Shown one piece after another: positions 6,006 to 13,693 of a DNA stretch of 32,111 nt. Location of the stretch: NCBI GenBank assembly GCA_030377965.1, contig JAUCGE010000030.1:1-32111 (forward strand), given 5' to 3'. The translations under genes and the position numbers were made by a program. The notes beneath the pieces are model-generated. The model ran no database searches and was not told the DNA's origin. It worked only from the letters and a program-made list of their open reading frames with translations. How positions within the stretch are numbered: the first letter of the stretch is position 1; every line of letters starts with the position of its first letter. This DNA comes from Desulfobacterales bacterium HSG16 (lineage in GTDB: Bacteria > Desulfobacterota > Desulfobacteria > Desulfobacterales > HSG16).

Positions 6006-8015
6006 TCATATTGATGCCTTCAGAGCCTTAATCAAATCATCGGAGGTGGATGCCGCGTCACCTGGTATCATAATGGTTTTCGGGTTGGTGTACAAAGTGT
6101 TTTCAACGCCTGAATAACCGGGTTTTTCATCGTAATTACAGACGATTATTTTCTTTGCCTCATGCGCCTGCAAAATTGGCATTCCTGAAATGGGGGTTCC
6201 CTCGGTTTCCATTGCAGCGGGATTGACCACGTCACACGCACCGCAAATCAGGACGGCATCCGTTTCCGGGAACTCTGGATTGACAGCGTCCATCTCATAC
6301 AATTTATCGTAGTCGACTTCGGCTTCAGCCAGCAATACGTTCATGTGTCCGGGCATTCTGCCTGCAACGGGGTGAATGGCAAATTTTACTTCCACACCCA
6401 TAGTTTCAAAGATGGATGCCAGTTCGACGATTTTAAACTGTGCCTGTGCCAATGCCATGCCATAGCCGGGAATAATGATAATTTTTTTCGCGGATGAAAG
6501 GACGGCTGCCGCTTCGGTAGTCTTGTCCTCCCTGTAATTTTTCGATGGGATGCTTTCTGACAGGGCATCTTCGCTGCCGGGTATCTTGCTTGTCAGACAT
6601 TCGACGAGCTGTCCGAGGGTTTCCACAGCGTTGCCCAGCAGCATGATGGTATTCGGATTTTTATAAAGCGGATTGTCAACCCCGGAATATCCCGGTTTGT
6701 CGTCAAGATTGCAGCAGACAATATGTTTTGATTCGTGGGTAAGAAGAATCGGCATTCCTGATATGGGAGAGCCGTCTGTCTCAATGGCTGCGGGATTGAC
6801 GACATCACACGCCCCGATAACCAGGGACAGATCCGTGTCTTTGAATTCAGGGTTTACGCTGTCCATTTCCTCCAGCATATCGTAATCAACGCCAGCTTCC
6901 GCAAGGAGCACGTTCATATGTCCGGGCATTCTGCCTGCCACTGGATGGATGGCAAATTTCACATCCTTTCCCATAGCAATCATCTGTTTAGCAAAGTCTA
7001 TCACCTTAAATTGCGCCTGAGCCACGGCCATTCCATAGCCTGGTACAATGATGATCTTCTCGGCTTTTGTGGCAATTTCAACCGCTTTTTCAAGATTGGT
7101 GTCCGTATTGGTCGTATTGTTTTGGGGAGAATTTGTCTCCGCCGGATCGGTTGACACATCAGGTTCTTGTCTTTTTGGTATGTTTGGTCCGGCTTGTCCT
7201 GCAGGAACGAATATTCCAAAAAGATTGCGATTCATTGCCTTGCACATGACATGGGTAAGTATCGACCCTGAAGCGGCCACGGTGGCACCACAGGCGATCA
7301 ACAGCCTGCTTTCTATTATCATACCGCAAAAAGCCGCTGCCAGACCCGCCGTGGCATTCAAAAATGAAATGAGAACCGGCATATCCGCACCTCCAATACG
7401 GATAGAAAATACGATCCCAAAGATAATTGCAAGAATTATGATCAGGATATACAGATACAATCGGATACTGACTGGTGCATATAACGCGGCAACTCCGAGA
7501 ATCATGATGGCCAGGAGATTTGCCATGACCAGCAGAGTGTGGGAGGGCAGGATTATGGGAGTTTGTCCCAACTTGTTTGATAATTTCCCACCTGCTATCA
7601 TGCTTCCGCTGAACGTCAGCGAGCCAATCGCCAGCCCCAGAATACCGGAAATCTCATTTGTCACGCCAAGGGTCTGGGACCCTCTCATCAGTTCGGCCAG
7701 GGACAGAAGAAATGCGGCGACCCCTCCTGCGCCGTGTTGAAAAGCCACCATGGCCGGTATCTGTATCATGGTGACTTTTTTAGCTACCCAATATCCGGCA
7801 GCCGAACCGATCAGAAGCGACAAGAAAACCCAACCGGGATGGAAGATGCCGTTGCGCCAGAGTACCAGAACACCAGCGCAGAGCAGGGCGAAGGCTGCCA
7901 TGAGGTTTCCGAACTTTGCCCGATGAGGTGAACGAAACAGCCATATGCCCAGAATCAGAACGCCGATTATGGAAAAGTCCAGAAACAGGTTTGTCGCAAA
8001 ATACGCATCAATCAT
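6006..8015 (-). CDS. pntB: Proton-translocating NAD(P) transhydrogenase beta subunit with duplicated dIII domain
   Basis: This is the membrane and NADP-binding subunit of the transhydrogenase that moves hydride between NAD(H) and NADP(H) at the expense of the proton gradient. Residues 1-270 are the membrane domain dII, with about eight hydrophobic helices. Residues ~310-478 are a complete dIII (PGYGMAVAQAQ, HPVAGRMPGHMNVLLAEA, GACDVVNPAA, KPGYSGVDN). Residues ~500-669 are a second complete dIII with the same motifs in the same order. Normal PntB is about 460 residues with one dIII; this one is 669. In both copies the Lys-Arg-Ser that precedes x3-GYAGV in E. coli and R. rubrum, and binds the 2'-phosphate, is Asn-Leu-Asp or Asn-Tyr-Asp. 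The two dIII copies have diverged, so this is not an assembly echo. It is the last gene of HEAT-pntAA-pntAB-pntB, 11 bp after pntAB. Confidence 0.95.
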   Translation of the reverse strand: MIDAYFATNLFLDFSIIGVLILGIWLFRSPHRAKFGNLMAAFALLCAGVLVLWRNGIFHPGWVFLSLLIGSAAGYWVAKKVTMIQIPAMVAFQHGAGGVAAFLLSLAELMRGSQTLGVTNEISGILGLAIGSLTFSGSMIAGGKLSNKLGQTPIILPSHTLLVMANLLAIMILGVAALYAPVSIRLYLYILIIILAIIFGIVFSIRIGGADMPVLISFLNATAGLAAAFCGMIIESRLLIACGATVAASGSILTHVMCKAMNRNLFGIFVPAGQAGPNIPKRQEPDVSTDPAETNSPQNNTTNTDTNLEKAVEIATKAEKIIIVPGYGMAVAQAQFKVIDFAKQMIAMGKDVKFAIHPVAGRMPGHMNVLLAEAGVDYDMLEEMDSVNPEFKDTDLSLVIGACDVVNPAAIETDGSPISGMPILLTHESKHIVCCNLDDKPGYSGVDNPLYKNPNTIMLLGNAVETLGQLVECLTSKIPGSEDALSESIPSKNYREDKTTEAAAVLSSAKKIIIIPGYGMALAQAQFKIVELASIFETMGVEVKFAIHPVAGRMPGHMNVLLAEAEVDYDKLYEMDAVNPEFPETDAVLICGACDVVNPAAMETEGTPISGMPILQAHEAKKIIVCNYDEKPGYSGVENTLYTNPKTIMIPGDAASTSDDLIKALKASI

Positions 8016-8026
8016 TGTTTTTCATC

Positions 8027-8311
8027 CTATGTATCTTTTTTTTTAAATAGCCTCAACATCCTGTCTGTAATCGCAAAACCTCCGACAAGATTGAAGGCAG
8101 CCATGACCAGAGCAATGGAGCCAGTGATTATTTCAGCGGGAGTCGATGCAATTGAAAAAAGAATCAAGACACCTAATACAGTTACCGCTGAAATGGCATT
8201 TGTCATCGACATCAAAGGCGTGTGAAGCAGGGTAGGTATCCGGGAAATGAGAATATAACCCAGAACAAATGAAAACAGAAAAACACCTGCCATCAAAATA
8301 AGATTTGCCAT
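8027..8311 (-). CDS. pntAB: NAD(P) transhydrogenase small membrane subunit (alpha-2)
   Basis: This 94-residue protein supplies the membrane helices that in E. coli are fused to the C-terminus of PntA. The signature LHTPLMSMTNAISAVTVLGV (about residues 29-48) is typical of this subunit. Three hydrophobic helices are visible and it ends with a basic tail (RLFKKKDT). A separate gene for this part gives the three-subunit PntAA/PntAB/PntB arrangement known from Rhodospirillum rubrum. It sits 17 bp after pntAA and 11 bp before pntB, clearly in one operon. The start ATG follows an AGGAG-like sequence. Confidence 0.93.
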   Translation of the reverse strand: MANLILMAGVFLFSFVLGYILISRIPTLLHTPLMSMTNAISAVTVLGVLILFSIASTPAEIITGSIALVMAAFNLVGGFAITDRMLRLFKKKDT

Positions 8312-8328
8312 TGGATTTTCTCCTGATG

Positions 8329-9498
8329 TTATTGGCTTTCAACCTGTTCCATGGCCTTCAGTGCGCCTTTGTGCAACAGTTCTCCTCTATGTGTCACCAA
8401 TGCACCCCGGATGATTTCATCCTTCATGTCGAATTCATGGCTCCCGTTTTTGAATAGGTTTTCCACAAAGTAGTAAAGATTATTGGCATACAGCCATGAT
8501 GAATGAACCGGCAGGGAACCCGGAATATTTTTTATTCCGCAGATATAGACTCCCTGGTGTACCGACTCCTTGCCCGGGACGGTCAATTCGCAATTTCCTC
8601 CCTGGTCGATGGACACATCCACGATAACTGATCCAGGACGCATGCTTTCCACCATCTCTCTGGTAATCAGGTGCTGGGCGACTTCACCGGGTACAAGCGC
8701 GCTGAGAACGATGATGTCCGCCTGAGCCACCAGCGGAGCCAGAGCATCTTTTTCTTCTTGCAGCAATTTTGTGGAGAGTGCTTTGGCATATCCGCCCTCT
8801 CCGACAGCCAGCTCCGGCGGCACATCGAAACCCGCCACCTTGACTCCCAGGCTCTCTGCTTCTTTTCGGGCATCAGGCCGGATGTCTACGGCCTTGACCG
8901 CGCCCCCCAGTCTTTTTCCGGTTGCAATGGCCTGTAACCCCACGACTCCAGCACCTATGACTAGAATATCAGCCGGCTTTATCATCCCTATGGATGTGCC
9001 GATCATGGGAATAAATTTTGGGAAATTGGCAGCCGCAATAATGATCGACTTATACCCGGTTATCGTACTCATGGATGTCAGCGGGTCCATGCGCTGCGCT
9101 TTTGAAATTCTGGGTATGCCGTCCATAGTAAAGGCCGTGATATTTTTATCACGCAGTCTTTTCACATCTTCATGGTTTGAAGGGGCCGCTGGATGAAGGA
9201 AGGTTATGATGATTTGATTTTCCTTCAGACTGTCAATCTCGTGTTTGTCAATTTTATCGTTAAAAAGCGGTTCCTTGACTTTCAGGATAATATCCGATTT
9301 TTCGAATACCGTGGCTGCGTCCGGCGCAATTTCCGCCCCCGCTTTTCGGTATTGTTCATCATCCGTGAAAACTCCCTCGCCAGCTTTTGTTTCGACGATT
9401 ACGTCAAATCCCAGTTTTTTGTACTTTTCCACCGTCTCTGGAAGCGCAGCAACCCTGTTTTCCTTGGCCATTATTTCCTTTGGGACTCCGATTTTCAT
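8329..9498 (-). CDS. pntAA: NAD(P) transhydrogenase soluble NAD-binding subunit (alpha-1, dI)
   Basis: This 389-residue soluble dI subunit binds NAD(H) at the cytoplasmic face and exchanges hydride with the dIII-bound nucleotide. The N-terminus MKIGVPKE and the alanine dehydrogenase/PNT fold are clear. The Rossmann motif GAGVVGLQAIATGKRLGG starts near residue 182, and Asp205 (AVDIRP) is placed to hold the NAD ribose. The interface loop RISKAQRMDPLTSMSTITGY (130-149) keeps the Arg, Gln and Asp that correspond to R127, Q132 and D135 of the R. rubrum enzyme (numbering recalled); the Ser138 position is Thr. PGSVIVDVSIDQGGNCE is also typical. The start is set by AGGAG upstream of ATG 9496-9498. 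It lies 64 bp after the HEAT-like gene and is probably co-transcribed with it from the sigma-54 promoter near 10150. Confidence 0.95.
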   Translation of the reverse strand: MKIGVPKEIMAKENRVAALPETVEKYKKLGFDVIVETKAGEGVFTDDEQYRKAGAEIAPDAATVFEKSDIILKVKEPLFNDKIDKHEIDSLKENQIIITFLHPAAPSNHEDVKRLRDKNITAFTMDGIPRISKAQRMDPLTSMSTITGYKSIIIAAANFPKFIPMIGTSIGMIKPADILVIGAGVVGLQAIATGKRLGGAVKAVDIRPDARKEAESLGVKVAGFDVPPELAVGEGGYAKALSTKLLQEEKDALAPLVAQADIIVLSALVPGEVAQHLITREMVESMRPGSVIVDVSIDQGGNCELTVPGKESVHQGVYICGIKNIPGSLPVHSSWLYANNLYYFVENLFKNGSHEFDMKDEIIRGALVTHRGELLHKGALKAMEQVESQ

Positions 9499-9562
9499 AA
9501 CCAGCTCCTTTTTTTACTATTTTTTTACTATTATGGGACATATTCGTAGGAAAAAGAAAGAT

Positions 9563-10012
9563 TTACATTCTGGCTTCAATCGTCTTTATCTTTTCACTTG
9601 AATGGCGTATGGCATCATGAAACTTGGGAGGTTCTGGACAAGCCAGCAATCTTTCCATACCTTCCAGAATTTCCGAGACGACATCCTTCAAACGGTCGAT
9701 GTCTACCGTTTTGTTACGAACGACATTTACCATCAATTTATCGAGTCCGTCGGCTGCAAGGATTCTGACATCATAATAAAGATCGTTCCGCATCATCAAC
9801 GAAAAGACTTCTCCGAACAAGTCAAATTCAGGGTTTTCCACGACAGCCAGAGATTCGATAGCAGCTTCTCGCAACCTCCAGTTCTGGTCGAATCGCAGAA
9901 TGCGGATCAACTCTCTCTGGTGGTAGTGCAGCTCACCGTTTTTCGAAAGTTCTTCCAATTTGTCCAGGACAATGCTCCAATCTTTCAAGTTTCCAAAACT
10001 CATGCTTTTCAT
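9563..10012 (-). CDS. HEAT-like repeat protein, first gene of the transhydrogenase operon
   Basis: This is an about 149-residue, all-helical protein without cysteines or membrane segments. Segments such as NWRLREAAIESLAVVENPEF and DLYYDVRILAADGLDKLMV have the spacing of HEAT/PBS-lyase-type helical pairs (arginine and aspartate at the turn, alanine-rich second helix). Such repeats normally mediate protein contacts. I start at ATG 10010-10012; GGAGG lies just upstream, and a GTG one codon earlier would sit too close to it. It lies between the sigma-54 promoter (10147-10161) and pntAA, 64 bp away. A role in assembly or control of the transhydrogenase is possible but only inferred from position. 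I do not recognise a named family. Confidence 0.6.
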   Translation of the reverse strand: MKSMSFGNLKDWSIVLDKLEELSKNGELHYHQRELIRILRFDQNWRLREAAIESLAVVENPEFDLFGEVFSLMMRNDLYYDVRILAADGLDKLMVNVVRNKTVDIDRLKDVVSEILEGMERLLACPEPPKFHDAIRHSSEKIKTIEARM

Positions 10013-10146
10013 CACTCCTCCAAATCAAAGATTGTATTGACAATGAAATTCTCATTTTTTCAGATAAAAATTTCAAAATTTTGGTTATTGTCAACGGTTT
10101 TTCCTTGCCTGTCGGCAAGCCGATCTTTATTCGAGTGAATACAAAA

Positions 10147-10161
10147 GCAAAGAGTGTGCCA
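10147..10161 (-). promoter_or_regulatory. Sigma-54 promoter for HEAT-pntAA-pntAB-pntB
   Basis: On the minus strand the sequence is TGGCAC-ACTCT-TTGC, an exact match to the -24/-12 consensus with 10 bases between the GG and GC pairs. Transcription would start near 10136, about 125 bp before the HEAT-like start codon. The gene upstream on the same strand is a sigma-54 activator, so regulator and target are neighbours. Confidence 0.85.
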
Positions 10162-10245
10162 TAGGTATGGAGACATTATAACATATTATAAATATAGTAT
10201 ATATTATAATTACGATAAATGGTCAACATCTGTGATCGATGCGTT

Positions 10246-10271
10246 TTGCAATGGTGTGTTTTATTTTGCAA
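10246..10271. promoter_or_regulatory. Candidate activator site: paired TTGCAA boxes (pnt side)
   Basis: TTTTGCAA occurs twice, with TTGCAA at 10246-10251 and 10266-10271, 20 bp apart (about two helical turns). The boxes are 85-110 bp upstream of the minus-strand sigma-54 promoter. The same box pair is found at similar distance from the other sigma-54 promoter. Read on the minus strand the promoter-proximal box is preceded by ACACACCA and followed by AACGC. Function is inferred from position. Confidence 0.4.
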
Positions 10272-10289
10272 CGACAGGAGAGTTCTTAC

Positions 10290-11645
10290 TCAGTTCATAT
10301 CCAGGCGTCTCATCATACGCCACAGGGTGGAGCGGTCTATACCAAGCAGCTTTGATGCCTGTGTTTTATTTCCCCCGGTCATTTCCAGTACCTGCAGGAT
10401 ATGATTTTTGCTCAATTGTTCCAACGATTCGATGTCTTTGCCGCAGACCTCGCCGCAGCGGTTGGACTGTGCGGTGTGCAGCGCAGGCGGCAGGCTTTTT
10501 GCCGTAATTTCGCGGCTGGTTTCAAAAAGGATGGCTCTTTCGATAATATTTTCGAGTTCCCTGACATTACCGGGCCAGTCGTAGGATTCCATGAGACTGA
10601 GCGCTTTTGAAGAAATACTTTCAATGGTTTTATTATTATCGTTCAAATGGCGGACCAGAAAATGGCGGGCCAGGATTCCGATATCTCTCCGGCGTTCCCT
10701 GAGCGGCGGCAATTCGATAGTGACCACGTTCAACCTGTAATAAAGGTCTTTTCTGAAGCTGTTTTCCTTGATCATGGTCTCAAGGTCATTATTTGTCGCT
10801 GCAATGATTCTTACCGATACTTTTTTTCTTTCAAAGGAACCAACCGGTTGAATTTCGCCATTTTCCAGCACTCTGAGAAAAGCCTGCTGAAGCCCCATTC
10901 CGATATCTCCGATTTCATCAAGAAAAATTGTTCCACCGTCTGCAGCCTGAAAAATTCCTTTTTTGTCTGTTATGGCTCCGGTGAATGCGCCTTTGACATG
11001 TCCGAACAGCTCACTGGCCAGAAGGTTTTCATTCAGCGCTGCACAGTTGACCGGAAGATAGGGCTTTTTAGCCTTGCCGCTGTTGAAGTGGATTGCGCGG
11101 GCCACCAGTTCCTTGCCGGTACCAGTCTCTCCGCGAATAAGGACGGTTGTCTTTGAATCTTTGACACTGGCGATCATTTTGAAAACCGTCATCATAGCTT
11201 CGCTTTTTCCGATGATATTCTTGAACCTGTATTTTTCCTGCAACTGGTTTTGAAGGCGGGCGCTGTCAATATAAAGCGCCCTTTTTTCCAGGGTTTTTTT
11301 CACGATGACCCGCAGCTCCTGCATGTCAAAAGGCTTTGCAATATAATCTTCCGCCCCCTGTTTCATAGCCGAGACCGCTGTATCCACCTGTCCGTATGCC
11401 GTTATAATTATAAACATGATATTGGCATCGTATTGTTTCATGGCCCTCAATACCTCCATTCCGTCAATGCCTGGAAGTCTCATGTCGGAAATTACCAGGT
11501 CATATTCCACTCTCTTTATTTTTTTCAGAGCTTTTTCTCCGGAATCGACGCTGTCTGCGGCATATCCTTGCTTTTTCATGACAAGCTGCAAGCCTTCGTT
11601 CATTTTTTTATCGTCTTCAACAATCAGAATTTTGTAATCGTTCAT
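10290..11645 (-). CDS. Sigma-54-dependent response regulator (NtrC family)
   Basis: A 451-residue transcription activator that uses ATP hydrolysis to open sigma-54 promoters. Residues 1-120 are a receiver domain (VEDDKK at 9-14, phospho-acceptor Asp54 in ISDMRLPG, Lys104 in AKPF). Residues ~145-375 are the AAA+ domain with Walker A GETGTGKE (172-179), the sigma-54-contacting GAFTGA loop (219-224) and Walker B TIFLDEIGD. Residues ~405-451 are a Fis-type helix-turn-helix (GNKTQASKLLGIDRSTLWRM). I chose ATG 11643-11645, preceded by GGAGAGG, over an in-frame ATG 27 nt upstream that would overlap the kinase gene. The kinase ends 19 bp before it. All functional motifs are intact. Two outward-facing sigma-54 promoters flank this gene pair and are the most likely targets. 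Confidence 0.96.
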   Translation of the reverse strand: MNDYKILIVEDDKKMNEGLQLVMKKQGYAADSVDSGEKALKKIKRVEYDLVISDMRLPGIDGMEVLRAMKQYDANIMFIIITAYGQVDTAVSAMKQGAEDYIAKPFDMQELRVIVKKTLEKRALYIDSARLQNQLQEKYRFKNIIGKSEAMMTVFKMIASVKDSKTTVLIRGETGTGKELVARAIHFNSGKAKKPYLPVNCAALNENLLASELFGHVKGAFTGAITDKKGIFQAADGGTIFLDEIGDIGMGLQQAFLRVLENGEIQPVGSFERKKVSVRIIAATNNDLETMIKENSFRKDLYYRLNVVTIELPPLRERRRDIGILARHFLVRHLNDNNKTIESISSKALSLMESYDWPGNVRELENIIERAILFETSREITAKSLPPALHTAQSNRCGEVCGKDIESLEQLSKNHILQVLEMTGGNKTQASKLLGIDRSTLWRMMRRLDMN

Positions 11646-11664
11646 ATCCTCTCCAATCCAGTGG

Positions 11665-13335
11665 TCAGGCATTTGGCTCGGTCGAAAATTCCACAGTAAA
11701 CACTGTACCCGACCGTTTTGAATTATTTCCCGTGGAACTGATTACCTTGATGTCTCCCCCCAGTTTTCTGGTCATTTCATGGCTGACAAAAAGACCAAGC
11801 CCGGTTCCTTCGCCCTGCTTTTTGGTGGTAAAAAAAGGGTTGAATATATTGATAATCTCATTTTCGGGAATGCCGGGTCCGGAATCGGCAATTTCAATTT
11901 TTATTTTTTTCAATACCGAAGCGTACCGTGTCGTCAGACTCAACATGCCACCGTCAGGCATTGCTTCAATAGCGTTAGCAATGACATTGGTCAAAATGGC
12001 CTGTACCGAACTTGGATCGGCTTTTGCATTGGGAATATCCTTGTCCAGTTTTTTTTCAACCCGTATTTTTTTTGAGGTACAATGGGGACCTGCGATGTTC
12101 ATAAGCTTTTCGAGCGTGTTATTGACATCGCATTCTTTTGCACCAGATTCAGGGTGGCGGGAAAACTCAAGCAGGTTTCTTATGATCTTGCTGCCCTGCC
12201 TGATTTCCTGTTCAGCGGTTGACAGCCGAGTTTGAATTGTTGCCGAATCTGTTTTGGAATCGTCGATTTCTTCCCTGGCAATCTGGGTGTAAAGCAGGGC
12301 ATTGGCAAGAGGTGTGTTCAACTCGTGGGCAAGGCCGGAGGTCAAAAGTCCGAGAGAAGCCAGCTTCTCTTTTTGAATGACCTGAAATTCGAGTTCCTTT
12401 TCATATTGATATTTTGCCTTCAGGATATTCACGATAACCGTTGAAATAAACAAGGCCAGACAGAAAACGATCATGGCCGTCATAGTGCCGTAAATGACTG
12501 CTTCCTTCCCCAACTCTTTGATCCGATCTAGAATCTCCGCCATGTCCTGATCGGAAATAACATACCAGGGAAAAGGTTCAATTTTTTTATACGCCTGTAA
12601 AACACGCTCGTTTCTATAATCGATTGTTTCATAAAATCCCAGGTTGCCATCAATCAATTCTGTCGATATGCGATCTGCCAGCGCCCTGGCTCCGAAACGT
12701 GACCCGGTTAAAAACAGACCGTCCTTATCGACAAGATAGACTTCCCCGGTAACCTCTATATTGCTCTTTCTCAGCATGGAATCAACGATCCTGAAATCCA
12801 CAATAGCGCATAAATTCCCACAGCGGTTTGCAGTCTCATCCATGATGGGTTTGCAACTCATGAAAGCCGGAACAGCGATCTTGTCATCATCGATTTCTAA
12901 CATGAATATATTACTGATATTCATATCAAAACATGAAATTGATGATTGTCGGACATGATTCGGCAGTTTCGAAAGAAACAAATCATCCTTTTGGTTCGAA
13001 TAAATCGGCTTTCCGGTTTCGTCCAGCACAAAAAAAGCAAAATAGGGCTTATAGATATCCTTCATCTGATAAAAATGGTTATTCAACAATCTTGTGTCGA
13101 AATCAAAGGTGCAAATGATGCTCGATAGAATATTCATATCGTTTGCACGCTCCGCCATGAACCATTTGATTGAATCGGCGTTTTTTTCGGAAAGACCCCT
13201 CAGGTAGGACGAGGCTTTTTCCTTGATCAATTGTTCACCCTGGAAAAATATTTTGTGTCCGAGCGCTGCCAGAGGCACCAATGAAACCAGCATAAATGAA
13301 GCAATCAGTAATAACCTGAGTCTTTCAAAATTCAT
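11665..13335 (-). CDS. Membrane sensor histidine kinase, partner of the sigma-54 regulator
   Basis: This 556-residue kinase has two membrane helices (about 5-27 and 276-303) enclosing a ~245-residue extracytoplasmic sensor with dCache-like features: FFVLDETGKPIYS, GEVYLVDKDGLFLTGS and PFPWYVISDQDMAEIL. The cytoplasmic part has a HisKA domain with His337 (SGLAHELNTPLANA), then a HATPase with N-box NVIANAIEA, G1 DSGPGIP (484-490), FNPFFTTK and GEGTGLGL. It resembles AtoS/ZraS-type kinases that pair with NtrC-family regulators. AGGAG sits before the ATG. It overlaps no gene and precedes the regulator by 19 bp. The sensor probably reads a small extracytoplasmic ligand, which cannot be identified from the sequence. 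Confidence 0.94.
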   Translation of the reverse strand: MNFERLRLLLIASFMLVSLVPLAALGHKIFFQGEQLIKEKASSYLRGLSEKNADSIKWFMAERANDMNILSSIICTFDFDTRLLNNHFYQMKDIYKPYFAFFVLDETGKPIYSNQKDDLFLSKLPNHVRQSSISCFDMNISNIFMLEIDDDKIAVPAFMSCKPIMDETANRCGNLCAIVDFRIVDSMLRKSNIEVTGEVYLVDKDGLFLTGSRFGARALADRISTELIDGNLGFYETIDYRNERVLQAYKKIEPFPWYVISDQDMAEILDRIKELGKEAVIYGTMTAMIVFCLALFISTVIVNILKAKYQYEKELEFQVIQKEKLASLGLLTSGLAHELNTPLANALLYTQIAREEIDDSKTDSATIQTRLSTAEQEIRQGSKIIRNLLEFSRHPESGAKECDVNNTLEKLMNIAGPHCTSKKIRVEKKLDKDIPNAKADPSSVQAILTNVIANAIEAMPDGGMLSLTTRYASVLKKIKIEIADSGPGIPENEIINIFNPFFTTKKQGEGTGLGLFVSHEMTRKLGGDIKVISSTGNNSKRSGTVFTVEFSTEPNA

Positions 13336-13369
13336 TTGTCACTCCTGAATTATATTCGAACAACTGCCA

Positions 13370-13416
13370 TACCATAAATTATGATTATTACACAATGAAG
13401 TTTTTTGACAAACCTC
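13370..13416 (-). promoter_or_regulatory. Dispersed promoter-like repeat, copy C
   Basis: Third copy of the dispersed sequence. The minus strand reads TTGTCA (13411-13406), a 16-base spacer and AATAAT (13389-13384). It lies 49 bp upstream of the kinase start codon and is the best promoter candidate for the kinase-regulator pair. Confidence 0.5.
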
Positions 13417-13510
13417 ACGAATGATATACCAATTTTGTTTTTGAGTGCCGTTTCCCGACTCAACCTGCTTGACCTGGCTAAATCGTTGATCGCCCGCTGT
13501 AAATTATATA

Positions 13511-13547
13511 TATAGACTTTCACATACTAAATTTGTGATAGTCTATA
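13511..13547. promoter_or_regulatory. Near-perfect 14-bp inverted repeat, candidate regulator site
   Basis: TATAGACTTTCACA (13511-13524) and TGTGATAGTCTATA (13534-13547) are inverted complements with one mismatch around a 9-base spacer. The centre is about 165 bp upstream of the -24 element of the sigma-54 promoter, a normal enhancer distance for NtrC-family activators. It may instead bind another dimeric regulator. Confidence 0.5.
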
Positions 13548-13556
13548 GTCGCTTTT

Positions 13557-13586
13557 TTGCAACTCTACATCTATACACAATTGCAA
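13557..13586. promoter_or_regulatory. Candidate activator site: paired TTGCAA boxes (Fe-S cassette side)
   Basis: TTGCAA at 13557-13562 and 13581-13586, 24 bp apart, end about 110 bp upstream of the sigma-54 promoter. The promoter-proximal box sits in ACACAATTGCAATAACGC, close to the minus-strand context ACACACCATTGCAAAACGC on the pnt side. Inferred enhancer. Confidence 0.4.
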
Positions 13587-13693
13587 TAACGCTACCCTTG
13601 CTTCTATATTTTCTTTATCTCAAAATTTTGCTTATCATTTAAATACCTGTAATTTAATATCTATATTCTCAATAATAAATATTGTAAACATCA

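Noticed and set aside
7048-7740. Plus-strand frame of 230 codons inside pntB
   Set aside because: Shadow of the membrane-domain and linker coding sequence on the other strand; no ribosome site or family signal.
10082-10116. Sigma-70 promoter TTGACA on the minus strand upstream of the HEAT-like gene
   Set aside because: TTGACA is present, but no -10 element at acceptable spacing was found, and the perfect sigma-54 promoter explains expression better.
11665-13335. Calling the kinase-regulator pair AtoS/AtoC or ZraS/ZraR
   Set aside because: Architecture is similar, but the sensor domain does not allow a specific ligand assignment and the targets inferred here differ.
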